From: Merdibacter massiliensis | Lineage (GTDB): Bacteria > Bacillota_I > Bacilli_A > Erysipelotrichales > Erysipelotrichaceae | Assembly (NCBI RefSeq): GCF_900155395.1 | Contig: NZ_LT699728.1 | Span: 371,047-435,046 of the forward strand | DNA length: 64,000 nt | Direction: 5' to 3' | Shown: piece by piece, positions 8,827-17,935 of the stretch | Layout of the letters: the number at the start of each line of letters is the position of its first letter | How positions within the stretch are numbered: the stretch's first letter is position 1 | Translations under genes and position numbers: made by a program | Notes under the pieces: generated by a model | What the model was told of the DNA's origin: nothing | Seen by the model: the letters and a program-made list of their open reading frames with translations, nothing else | The model's database searches: none

Positions 8827-9246
8827 TTACTGCTTATCGTCTGCTATTTTGCGTTTAATCTCTAGCAGAACAAGAATAAGAGCTATTCCAAGCAAAATGT
8901 GGCCTATTCCAGCAATACCGGAGACCATTGCATCCATGCCCGAAGGCAACATTGTTCCCAACACTTGTATCACACCGCGCACAACAAACATTACAACTGT
9001 TAAATTTAATCCTATATGATAAACAGCAAGAATACGATTCGTCTTTGCACGCATAAAAGAAAATTGTTTTTCCAGCAGAATCAACATAAGAAAAAACAAA
9101 GTACCCAGCAGAAGGTAATGCACGTGGACTACTCCCAAAGTCGTTTTACCTGTAAAGCCATAGATCTTCGTAAACTCTCTATAAAAAATACCGCCAATCA
9201 TCGCAAGGACAGCATATAACAAAGCTGCATTCATAAAACGTTTCAC
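8827..9246 (-). CDS. DUF2871-like integral membrane protein
   Basis: A 139-residue protein with four hydrophobic helices (about 5-22, 38-59, 73-95 and 105-130). Histidines occur in the second helix (VHVHYLLLGTLFF) and at YHIGLN. The pattern matches DUF2871, a short family of unknown function in Firmicutes (from memory). It is monocistronic, with AGGAAATAGAGTG ahead of the ATG. Paired membrane histidines could bind haem or metal, but that is speculation. Confidence 0.75.
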   Translation of the reverse strand: MKRFMNAALLYAVLAMIGGIFYREFTKIYGFTGKTTLGVVHVHYLLLGTLFFLMLILLEKQFSFMRAKTNRILAVYHIGLNLTVVMFVVRGVIQVLGTMLPSGMDAMVSGIAGIGHILLGIALILVLLEIKRKIADDKQ

Positions 9247-9563
9247 TCTATTTCCTCCTAATTACTCTTCACCTTTTATATGCAGGATAATTCTTTGCAT
9301 CCAATTATCTGTATGAAGGTATTGTCCATTGTATGAACAATTTCTTTTTCTGTCAAGGAATATGTCTTGTTTACAACAAGATGATGATTCAAGCAAATAT
9401 TTCCTTAAAAGAGAAAACAAAGAATACATGAAGAGCTATTGATATTTTTTGATAAAATAGACAAAATGATGTCTGAAAAAAATCGCAAAAAAAAACAAAC
9501 AGAGCTACGCAACTGTAAAATGATAACTTAAATTCAATATGCATCTTCTTTACTTTTTGAACT
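9247..9563. other. Intergenic region, nothing recognised
   Basis: An AT-rich spacer between two small membrane-protein genes. It contains a loose direct repeat (GTATGAAGGTATTGTCCA and GTATGAACAA) and A-rich tracts. I see no RNA gene or coding frame with a ribosome site. Confidence 0.4.
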
Positions 9564-9794
9564 CTATTTTCTATTATTCTTTAACAATAATCCACCTGCA
9601 ATCAAAAACAAACCGCCAAATAAAGCAATGATCCCTCTAAATACAAATGAATTAAACCATACATCTGGCAAGCCTAAATTGAGCAATTTATTTAATACAC
9701 TTGATATGATACTAATAATGTCAAGATATGACACTGCCATTATTGCTAATCCTATAAACATCAATATGGAACAAACATTTTCTTTTTTAGTCAT
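9564..9794 (-). CDS. Small two-helix membrane protein, function unknown
   Basis: The start is set at 9794 because GGGAGGTG lies 7 bp upstream of that ATG; longer readings have no such site. The 76-residue product has two hydrophobic segments (about 8-35 and 48-70) with a short loop between them, and ends in a positively charged KNNRK tail. It has no recognised domain. It stands alone in an accessory stretch of small membrane proteins and regulators. Confidence 0.65.
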   Translation of the reverse strand: MTKKENVCSILMFIGLAIMAVSYLDIISIISSVLNKLLNLGLPDVWFNSFVFRGIIALFGGLFLIAGGLLLKNNRK

Positions 9795-10106
9795 TAGGCA
9801 CACCTCCCTCTCATGTGCAGAAATTATATCAAGACTATAAACAAAAAGAAAGTCTTTTGTTTCACTAACCAACTTTCTTCCTTCTCTCAAACAATTCAAA
9901 AAAAATCTTAATCTATCTATTGCATTGGATAGACAGCCTCTATACTAACATATATATCAATCACACAATATTCTGATTTGTTATTATTAATTCTAAAAAT
10001 ATTTTTCACTAATTTATACAGACTATCACATGACATAGTTATTTATATTGATCTAAATGATATAAAAAAAGAAAGCAGTCTTAGCCGCTCTCTTTTGATT
10101 AAATGA

Positions 10107-10152
10107 GGTAATTTAAATTATTGTGGATTTGATCCCCCACCTTTAAATTACC
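10107..10152. repeat. Imperfect inverted repeat of unknown role
   Basis: GGTAATTTAAA (10107-10117) pairs with TTTAAATTACC (10142-10152), and an inner GTGG pairs with CCAC. No T-run follows, so it is not an ordinary terminator. It lies in a gene-free stretch of about 430 bp (9795-10227) that otherwise shows nothing clear. Confidence 0.45.
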
Positions 10153-10227
10153 GAAAAATGTTGGTTTCTTATGATCTAATCTGCTCCTGCGACGGTCACT
10201 TTCTTATCTAGGGTCTTCTAGTAAAAA

Positions 10228-10256
10228 GAGGTTTTTGCCGAATCAGCAAAAACCTC
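10228..10256 (-). terminator. Rho-independent terminator of the surface-protein gene
   Basis: An 11-bp perfect stem GAGGTTTTTGC with GCAAAAACCTC around a 7-nt loop; on the minus strand it is followed by TTTTTAC. It lies about 40 bp after the stop of the broken adhesin. Confidence 0.85.
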
Positions 10257-10297
10257 GGATGATCTGCTCATACAAATGTGATCATTTCATCATAAAA

Positions 10298-13200
10298 CTA
10301 CATATGTTTCTTTTTCCTGTTCCGCATCAGGATGCCAATTACACCGCCGGTCATAAACAGCAGCACTATCCAAAGCATGACGTCATTGTTAATGCCAGTT
10401 ACTGGAGATTCTTTTATGATCTCAAACTCGCCAGTCGTTTTCCCATCTGTATACAATACTGTCAAAGTATGATTTCCTGCAGACAGCGTCTTTAGATAAG
10501 ACGACTGTACCGTAATGATCGTACTGCCGGAAACTGCTGTATAATTCGACGGAGCCACATAGTTGCCATCGATCAAGATTCCAGTGAATTTAGAGAATGC
10601 ACCATTGGCCGTGATTGTCAAAGTGTCATCTTTTCCAAAAGTCCACTTGCTTCCATTGCCTTGAATAATCTTATAATCAGTCAAATCTTCGAGCAAAGTT
10701 TTCAGTTTTGCCTGCAATTTATCAAAGACTAAAGATTTTTCATGATCAGTAAGTTGATCATACTGTTCTTTAGCTGCATGAATCAAGGCTTCAGCTTTTA
10801 TATCATCTGGTTCTACGGTTTCTGGCAAAGCATTGATGACATTTTGCGTGCTTTCTGCTTTTTCGATGCTTGCCAAAGCGTTATTGATCTGCTCAAGTTT
10901 TCCTTGGAGTTCTTCTTTTTCTTCTTCGGTATAATTATTTCCAAAGTTTTTCAAAGCATTTTCTATGTCTTCTTTTGCTGCACTCAGATTCTCTTTATCT
11001 TCCAATTTTACATTACCAGCAGTAATATTCTCCACCCTATTGATATTTTCGGTATTGCCAGTATGCTTTGCTTCTGTTATCTTTTCAAGCAGAGCATCAC
11101 AGCTTTCAAATAATTCTTCCATCTTCGTTTTTTCTTCTTCGGTAAGATTGCCAGAATTTATCAGATCCTGTATCGTTTCTTTTATTTGTTCAATGGATTC
11201 TTTATCAGCTGAAGTAACTGAAGATGAATCATAATTTTGTAAGGCCTCTTCCAGATCATCTGGCATCTGTTCTATTTCTTCTATCTTTTGAAGTAGATTT
11301 TCACATTGTTGGTATTGAAGCTGCATTTCTTTGATTTCTTCATTCGTTAGATTGCCTGAAGAAATCAAGCCTTGGATATCTTTCTGCAATGAAATGACAG
11401 CGTCTTTATCTGAAGATGTGACGGTATCTAGACTGTAGCCAGCAACAGCCTCTTTTAAGTATCGAATCTTCTCAGCAACTTCATCGATCTTGCTGATCAA
11501 AGACATACATGTACTCTCTAATTCTTGAACGGCTGAACGTTCATCCTCCGTAGCATTTGTCAAATCCATAGAATCGATGATGTCTTGAACAGCATCGAGT
11601 TCATCGGTATTTTCAGAAGTAACATTTTCAAGAGTTAGATCTTTAAGAATAGCTTCAAGGCTGCTGATAGGTTTCATGGCCACGGTATATTCCGTTTTAT
11701 TTCCAGCCTTGTCGGTAGCAACGATGGTATAATTATCTTCCACATTTCCTGGAAGCACAAAAGTGTTAGTATCCTGTTTCTTGTTATTCAAGGTAACAGC
11801 CTCGAGATTTTCATCCGTTACCATGACGTTTTGTGTAGTATAATAAGTATTTCCATCTTTAACACCCGCTATCGCTGGTTTAGTTGTGTCAAATGTTGCT
11901 CCTGCAGCAAAATAGGTTCGGTTTCCAGATAAATCTGTTAGACGAACATAATAAATAAAAGTCTCTCCATCCTTTACTTTTTCAGTAATCGGTCCGGTAT
12001 AAGGAACCCAGTCTTGAATCTCATGCTCTACATAATAATAATCTATAACATTTGTGCTGCGGTAATACTCAATACTTTTTAGGTCTCGACCAACATCCCA
12101 CCCTGTGATAGCAATTTCCACATCCTCATTGACAAATCTGTTAATGTCCTTATTATCCTCTAGTTTATGATGATCTTCTTTTACAGATTTACCTTGGAAA
12201 GTGATATCTCCATCTGGATTAGTCCAATCACTGACATTGTTTACTTGAATATTAGTATCTGACGTCACAGTATAACGATAGATACCTTGACCATCCGCAG
12301 ACAACGGCTGATCATTCACAGTTACCATATCACCCCATGTAAATTCAAAACCTGGTAGAATCTCTACAGTGAACTCAATCGGCGTATTGTAAGCGACTGA
12401 TGACTCCCCATTGTAGTGAACCACATAGCCTTCTCCAGAAGAAATCGTCACCGTATATTTGCGTTCGCTCTCTGTAAATTTTGCAGTGTATTGTGTAGGA
12501 CTCTGGATTTCTGAAAGATCAGGAGTCCAAGTGTCAAAGGTATAAACAGTGTTTTCTGTCATCTCCTTTACTGGATCATCATGTGTTGGCACGGTTCCCT
12601 TTTCAGTATAAGTAATTTCATCAACCTTACCATCACCATCTGTATCCCAAAGCGTCTGGTACTCAACTTTTCCAGAAGGGCTCGCCCCACTCAAGCTGCT
12701 GCCCATATTAAACCGCAAAGTCCCATTGTTGGTAAATGTTTGATCTCCCACATTCAACTCTGCATTATCATTGATGGTCAAGACTTCATCTGCAGCAATC
12801 GTAAGAGCTTCTATAAGGTGATAGCCCCCATACACGGTACCATTGCTGCCTATCCAAACAAGAAGGTTTAAATCTGCTTCATTGTATTTACCAGAAAGAC
12901 CCGTACAGTTAAGCACAGGGCCATTTGTACCATCGGCTGTAAATTGCTCATCAACATTTACATTATCCAGTACCATGGTACCACCGTTCAAGGCAAAGTT
13001 ATTTGCAGTCAGACCCTTAGCTTGACCTTTCAGGCCTTCACCAGTATTGACTGTACCTCCGTTCATTTCCAAGGAGTTGACAGAAAAGGCACCCCATCCA
13101 GATGTAGAGGTAACACTGCCCCCATTGATAATGAGGCTTCCTGTGTCATTTTGACCGTTACGAGATCCGATACCTGCTGCCTGATGTGCCGTAGTCCACC

Positions 13201-13839
13201 ATCCACCGGCCGATGTACCCTTTGCCAAAACATTACCCCTATTAATAACAATCGTCCCAACGTCTGAAGACTTTATGTAGCCACTATCATCATAATCGCC
13301 AATTCCAGGCGAAGCCGCTACATCATTGTTTCCAGGTTCCCGAGACGTACCATATGCTTCAATATTTCCACCATTAATGGTGAGCGTCGTCGTCTGAGGA
13401 ACATAAATTCCTGAATAGCAGGTTGCCGCACTGCCATAACCTGTAAAATAAGTATAGCTATAACCTGTCGCAATTAACTGACCGGTTTGTGCCGACTGAC
13501 CATAAATGGTCAAGGAACTATTTTGATTTAGCTTTATCGTTGAGGTTTTCAGTGTAACTCCATCCGCTAAAATCAGATTTACGTCCCCATAGACTTCAAG
13601 ATAATTCGCCGAAATAGTCGTGCTTTCTAATGCGGCATATCATGTTGTCTGTCCATTGGCACCCATAGACGTGATATTTTGAACAAGCGTTGGGTTATTG
13701 ATCGTCTGCACATCCCCATTTTCATCCGAATAAGTCACATCTCCATCTTCTGCAAATACAGTTACAGGCATTATGCCCATCACTAATATCAGTGATAAGA
13801 ACACTGCTAAAAACGTCTTGATGTTTTGTGTTGTACCAT
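10298..13839 (-). pseudogene. Cell-wall-anchored surface protein, broken by a frameshift and an in-frame TGA
   Basis: The repaired product would have about 1,180 residues. AAAGGGGGTAATTTC precedes the ATG at 13837-13839. That frame stops within 11 codons, because one base seems missing from the AAAA run at 13824-13827. In the next frame a signal peptide follows (IKTFLAVFLSLILVMGIMPV, then TVFAED). A TGA at 13640-13642 interrupts that frame (GQTT-stop-YAALES). The rest is open for about 1,100 codons: beta-helix-like LTINGG repeats, Ig-like segments, at least two helical repeats (SSDKDAV, LISSGNLTNEE; SADKESI, LINSGNLTEEE), then SPVTG, a membrane helix and a KKKHM tail. SPVTG resembles a non-LPXTG sortase signal. 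It was probably an adhesin or glycan-binding protein. Phase variation or assembly error are alternatives. Confidence 0.82.
10394..10408 (-). other. Candidate sortase sorting motif SPVTG
   Basis: SPVTG is followed by a hydrophobic helix (MLWIVLLFMTGGVIGILM) and a basic tail. This has the order of a cell-wall sorting signal, with S-P in place of L-P. Sortases accepting (S/P)PxTG are known from clostridia. Confidence 0.65.
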
Positions 13840-13858
13840 GAAATTACCCCCTTTAATT

Positions 13859-13870
13859 CATGAATTCATG
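13859..13870. promoter_or_regulatory. Palindrome CATGAATTCATG in adhesin leader
   Basis: A perfect 12-bp palindrome between the predicted promoter and the ribosome site of the adhesin gene. It may be an operator or chance. Confidence 0.35.
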
Positions 13871-13891
13871 TTTTAAGATTTATTCAATAAA

Positions 13892-13920
13892 ATATTATCA
13901 GAACATAAAGCAACTTTCAA
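13892..13920 (-). promoter_or_regulatory. Sigma-70-type promoter of the adhesin gene
   Basis: On the minus strand TTGAAA (13920-13915), a 17-bp spacer and TAATAT (13897-13892) lie about 55 bp upstream of the start codon. The region beyond it up to about 14131 is AT-rich and shows no gene. Confidence 0.6.
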
Positions 13921-14131
13921 ATATTTAAGCTATATTTTTACATTCCCTTATAAATAATTTTCCATCTTTCCTATTGTAAACTCGCAATTTATTTTTAATT
14001 AGCAATCTTTTTTATATTTTTGTAATCTGTATCAAAACTGTGTTAAAAAAAAGTTAATTGAATTTATAGACATTAAAATTAGTATAACTACAGCATTTTA
14101 TACATGAAATTGTAGGTTTGTAAATGATGTA

Positions 14132-14341
14132 TTACACATTTGATAACTTAACGATTGTATCATTTGGAGATAAATAACCAAGAGGTCTCATTGGTCTGTT
14201 ATTGGATCTTTTCAGGTATTTCTTTAATTGTATCTGTGCATCTTCTATGGAATAAAACGTTATTTTGTTATAAAACCTTTTTTGATCTTCTCTATGGCTC
14301 CTCTCTGTTATGAAATGACGATTGTCAAGTAGAAATATCAT
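14132..14341 (-). pseudogene. Fragment of a DDE integrase/transposase (C-terminal end)
   Basis: The recognisable part begins at ERSHREDQKRFYNKITFYS and ends with NNRPMRPLGYLSPND. These are the last catalytic-domain strands and the terminal NRPMRPLG segment of rve-type transposases. The upstream two thirds, with the first two catalytic acids, are missing. Just upstream (14370-14588) lies an inverted-repeat element that may have disrupted it. It is a remnant, not a working enzyme. Confidence 0.75.
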
Positions 14342-14369
14342 TTTCCTTTGATAATCGCCTATTTGTTTA

Positions 14370-14588
14370 AATCAAGGACATTAGACAGGAAACTTCTGTA
14401 CAGAATTATCGGTGGTTGGCCACTCTGTTATTCGTGGATTGGTTACCTCAGGTCAATGGTTTCACCGCAAGTTTCATTGTCTACCATCGTGAATCAATTC
14501 TTATGGATATAAGGATTGTCTACATAGAGAGGTCTTGAATAACTTTAACCTTCCGTTTCTAGAAATTCCCTGTCCAATGTCCTTGATT
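14370..14588. repeat. MITE-like unit with 28-bp imperfect terminal inverted repeats
   Basis: The arm at 14370-14397 and the arm at 14561-14588 are complementary at roughly 24 of 28 positions; both contain AATCAAGGACATT on facing strands. The 163 bp between them encode nothing evident. It sits between a transposase fragment and an IS110 gene, so it may be a non-autonomous element or the ends of a deleted one. Confidence 0.6.
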
Positions 14589-14640
14589 CGTTTCTACTTC
14601 TTTTACTTCATTAAATTCTTTGATTTGTTAATTTTTCTTC

Positions 14641-15777
14641 TTATTTACTTAATTCCATACGATCTGTCATGATTCCCCATACAAAACATGCAAGTTCTCT
14701 TGCTACAGCTACTTTTGCCACATTGTAGCTTTTTCCTCTTGCTATCATTCGATAATACTTTCTTCTTAACCTTTCGTTGCAGCGATCGGCATAGGCAATC
14801 ACTTCATTGCTGCACTTTGACTGCCGAGCTTTCAGATCTTTTGATTTGAATCCAATTTGGCCCCTTGTATATCCTTGTGCTGATTCGACCACTAATTTCC
14901 TTAAATGACGGTTTCCTGCTTTCGTGATACCTAGTCGATTTTCTTTTTCACCAGATGAATCTTCTCCTGGTATCAGTCCCAGATATGCAGCGAATACATT
15001 TCCTTTTGTAAAGCGTGTGAAGTCACTTGTTTCCACGATCAAAGACAGTGCCGTATGTGTCTTGATTCCAATCAGGCATTGTAACTGCTGCACCTTCTCT
15101 ACATATTCTTCTTTCGTTGATATTTCTTCAATACGCTTATCGAGGGCTTCTACTCGATCGATTAGATGATGGTATTCGATCATGTATTCATCCAGTGTTT
15201 CATTCAGAAATTCTTCTTGGAACGCTGTAGCCTTGATCCAATCCAAATGTTTCTTGTCCAATAACTTTTTCCATCAAATTGCTTTCCATTTCGTGTCATC
15301 AATGAAATGATCTGCTGTTTGATTTTTTTTTAAGTTTTCATGAATATCATCACGCATACGAATATATTCCTTCACAGAGTTATCCAATTCGTTTGGAATA
15401 TGTACAGCAGAATATCCACCATAGGCAAGACATTCGGCAATCATTCTGGCGTCTCTGTAATCGTTTTTGATTTTACGGCCGCCTTTTTCCGTCTTCATGG
15501 TTGTTGGCGCCAAGATAACACAATCAATGCCCTTGTCTTTCAATTCGCGATACAAAGAATACCCTAAGCATCCAGCTTCATAGCCACAAGTAATTCTCAA
15601 TTCATCATTTTCGTTTTTTCTCTTGAAGGTATCAATAACTCGAACAATGTTTTTAACATTTGGTTTTACCTGAGTAACAAAGTGAACAGTGCCTTTATTC
15701 TCAAAAGATGGTTCAAAAATACATAAAGTATAGTTTGTAGTATGGACATCCATGCCAATTTTGATTATTCTATTCAT
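14641..15777 (-). pseudogene. IS110-family transposase, disrupted by two compensating indels
   Basis: The N-terminal part (15777-15274) has the DEDD RuvC-like domain: GMDVH, GYEAG and YRDARMIAE. The C-terminal part (from about 15261 to 14641) has the Transposase_20 domain (LQCLIGIKTHTALSLI, FAAYLGLIPGE). Both lie in the same frame but are split by a TGA at 15274-15276. Between the A9 run near 15321-15329 and about 15255, another frame encodes the expected link (IKQQIISLM, then FDGKSYW). One extra A and one lost A therefore explain the break. A working enzyme would cut and join DNA guided by a bridge RNA; this copy is probably dead. Confidence 0.85.
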
Positions 15778-16340
15778 AGGTAACCCTCCTTATTTGTTTG
15801 CGGTAATCCCACAATACTATGAATTTTTTCTAATCAAAGTATAATGGTAAATCCACGTTTCAACAAATTAAGGATGGTTACTTTTTTTGTACCACCTCCG
15901 TCATTTCATATTGTCTACATTAGATGCATAAAAGTTATGTCTAATGCACTTGACCATTTCATTTCCTAAATGGTCGATGGCAATATTTGTTCCTAACACC
16001 CCTTGCCAAGCCATAAGCTATTGGGAAATCACAAAGTAGTAATCAGCTTACTTACATCATAGGAATCTCACCTCTGCCGGGTTCTCCGCCAGCTCCGTAG
16101 AGAAGTATCATTATCATTTGGGTTGTCATTGCCAATATCAAAGGCTATTTGATAGTTATATCAGGAGTTCTCGCTTAGCCTATATCCATCATAGGGTCAT
16201 CGCGTACCTGATAAAGTAGCTAAAGTCACCCAAAGTAAAGTCTTTGTGACCTGTATATTCGATTTTCAAATAACAAGCGAAGAGAAGATAAAACTAGTCC
16301 CTTCACCTATTTAGACAAGCACCCCTGAAATGGACACCCA
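15778..16340 (-). ncRNA. Candidate IS110 left-end non-coding region (bridge-RNA locus)
   Basis: About 560 bp upstream of the transposase start hold no gene but several hairpins. GACCATTT/AAATGGTC lies at 15952-15975. CATTAGATGCAT pairs with ATGTCTAATG at about 15919-15946. GTCAC/GTGAC with inner AAAG/CTTT lies at 16225-16250. In IS110 elements the region before the transposase gene encodes the bridge RNA (established for IS621). Exact RNA ends, loops and element boundary cannot be set from this sequence alone. Confidence 0.4.
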
Positions 16341-16412
16341 AATATGCCAAATATTTCTTATTTTTTTGAAAATTTTTAATCTTGCGCCTATTTAGAACTC
16401 GAAAACAGATGG

Positions 16413-16418
16413 TATAAT
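16413..16418 (+). promoter_or_regulatory. Possible -10 box for the XRE-flavodoxin pair
   Basis: TATAAT about 120 bp upstream of the XRE gene, without a convincing -35 at the usual distance. The rest of 16341-16540 shows no gene. Confidence 0.3.
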
Positions 16419-16540
16419 AAGAACATTAAAGATCGATCAAATTGGAAGTTGTATAAATTAAAATCAGTAGAATAGTGAGTAAACCATGAGTCTACAAAAC
16501 TAAACTAGAGGTCGGTTGAGAGGATCAAAAAGGAGGTGAT

Positions 16541-16981
16541 ATGATGCAGGCATCAAAAGAAAGGAGCCAAGAAAATATGAAGAAGAAAACACTTGGTATG
16601 ATGATAGCGTCATTAAGAAAAGAAAATGGCATGACACAGTTTGAACTTGCGGAGAAAATGGGAGTGACGGATAAAGCTGTATCCAAATGGGAACGAGATC
16701 TTTCTTGTCCTGATGTAAATACGATTCCTAAACTTGCAGAAGTATTTGGAATCAGTGTTGATGAATTGATGCAGATCAAAGCCGAATCACAGAATGAAAC
16801 CAGGAAAGATATAACACCGATGATCCATATGATTATGAAAGCAATTGCACTTGCAATGGGTGTAGGTGTCGTTGTTCTTTCTATTCTCAAGGAACTAGAT
16901 GTCAATTCGGGAATGGGAATGCTTGGAATAGGTCTTGCTTGTCTTGCAATAACTTCTCTTGCAAAGAAAGATGAAGAATAA
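16541..16981 (+). CDS. XRE-family regulator with short membrane tail
   Basis: A 146-residue protein with a Cro/CI HTH at about 18-80 (ASLRKENGMTQFELAEKMGV, DKAVSKWERD). Two hydrophobic segments lie near the C-terminus (about 96-112 and 119-138) before KKDEE. AAGGAGGTGAT lies directly before two adjacent ATGs (16541 and 16544). It is followed after 29 bp by a flavodoxin-like gene, and the pair is likely co-transcribed. It may control that gene or itself. Confidence 0.85.
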   Translation: MMQASKERSQENMKKKTLGMMIASLRKENGMTQFELAEKMGVTDKAVSKWERDLSCPDVNTIPKLAEVFGISVDELMQIKAESQNETRKDITPMIHMIMKAIALAMGVGVVVLSILKELDVNSGMGMLGIGLACLAITSLAKKDEE

Positions 16982-17010
16982 TAAATTCCAACTTGTTGAG
17001 GAAATAGTAT

Positions 17011-17535
17011 ATGAATACTTTGATTATATATGGCAGTCAGTATGGCACAACAAAACGATATGCAGAAAAATTGGCAGAAATATCACATTTTCCAGTTACC
17101 AGCTATGAAGATGTAAAGACATTAGATGATTATGAGCAGATAATTTATTTTGGCGCTTTATACGCAGGCGGTGTCAAAGGTTTAAAGAAAACAGTTAGCA
17201 GAATGTCTCCAAATACAAAGCTGATAATCGTGACCGTGGGATTAGCTGATGTATCGGATAAAGAAAATATAAGCAACATCCAAAATTCCATAAGAAAACA
17301 AGTGCCAGAGAATCTACTAAAAGCTTCATCTGTATTTCATTTAAGAGGCGGCATAGATTACAGTAAATTAAATTTCAAGCACAAGACTATAATGAAAATG
17401 TTATATCATTCGCTTAAAAATAAGCCGATCGAAAACCTTACGCAAGAAGACAAAGCACTGATAGAAACCTATAATAAAAAAGTAGATTTTGTTGATTATG
17501 ATTCACTAAACCAAATTGTAGAGGTGATTCGATAA
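17011..17535 (+). CDS. Flavodoxin-domain protein (protoporphyrinogen-oxidase-like)
   Basis: A 174-residue protein starting with the FMN phosphate loop YGSQYGTTKRYAEKLA and continuing in flavodoxin order (IIYFGALYAGGVKGLKK, landmark GALYAGG). This is the Flavodoxin_5 pattern that includes HemG, but such genes often stand apart from haem synthesis. It probably carries electrons with FMN in the cytoplasm. It follows an XRE regulator gene, a common pairing in Firmicutes. Confidence 0.8.
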   Translation: MNTLIIYGSQYGTTKRYAEKLAEISHFPVTSYEDVKTLDDYEQIIYFGALYAGGVKGLKKTVSRMSPNTKLIIVTVGLADVSDKENISNIQNSIRKQVPENLLKASSVFHLRGGIDYSKLNFKHKTIMKMLYHSLKNKPIENLTQEDKALIETYNKKVDFVDYDSLNQIVEVIR

Positions 17536-17634
17536 ACCCATAATCATAATTCATAGAATTCTTATACGTACCCGTCGCACATTTCTCACTTCTTTTATCT
17601 ATGACTATAATGAAATCATAAATGAGTGGTGAAG

Positions 17635-17802
17635 ATGTTCTTTAATAAGAAATATTGGTTACATCTATCTAAAGATGAATATGACTTGATTATTCATTGT
17701 TTGATCAATTTAAAGAGTGATCTCATCAGACAAGGAAGATATACTGATGCGGTTGATGATATCCTCATCAAAATGTTGAAATGTAAAAGAGTTTCGTTAT
17801 AA
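17635..17802 (+). CDS. Short conserved-looking protein (55 aa)
   Basis: The frame ATG 17635 to TAA 17802 encodes a product starting MFFNKKYWLHLSKDEYDL and ending LKCKRVSL. Its residues SKDEYDLIIHCLINLKSDL and GRYTDAVDDILIK form two helices. Similar short proteins accompany mobile or regulatory genes in Firmicutes (from memory; function unknown to me). The ribosome site is weak (GAGTGGTGAAG). A clear terminator follows within 10 bp, which supports a real short transcript. Confidence 0.6.
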   Translation: MFFNKKYWLHLSKDEYDLIIHCLINLKSDLIRQGRYTDAVDDILIKMLKCKRVSL

Positions 17803-17811
17803 AAAACAAAC

Positions 17812-17853
17812 CCTCTGTTTTGAAGATGCTCGCTTCAATTCAGAGGATTTTTT
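17812..17853 (+). terminator. Rho-independent terminator
   Basis: CCTCTG pairs with CAGAGG, with inner TTGAAG/CTTCAA, and a run ATTTTTT follows. It ends the 55-residue gene. Confidence 0.75.
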
Positions 17854-17880
17854 GTGTTTAATCTAATGTACTAGTATTAA

Positions 17881-17918
17881 AAAAAGAGCTCCCTGCATAC
17901 AATACAGAAGCTCATTTT
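17881..17918 (-). terminator. Rho-independent terminator
   Basis: On the minus strand GAGCT...AGCTC with an inner CTG/CAG is followed by TTTTTTT. It ends the XRE gene at 17936. Confidence 0.7.
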
Positions 17919-17935
17919 TGGCTAAATTTTCCCTC

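Noticed and set aside
10235..10495. 86-residue plus-strand frame across the adhesin 3' end
   Set aside because: It has no ribosome site and lies opposite the recognisable sorting signal and terminator of the adhesin gene.
13511..13513. TTG as the start of the adhesin gene
   Set aside because: It lies in the middle of a beta-rich repeat, has no ribosome site and would leave out the signal peptide visible further upstream.
13640..13642. TGA read as tryptophan (recoded code)
   Set aside because: TGA ends other intact genes here, including the MFS transporter and the histidine phosphatase, where the stop overlaps the next start codon.
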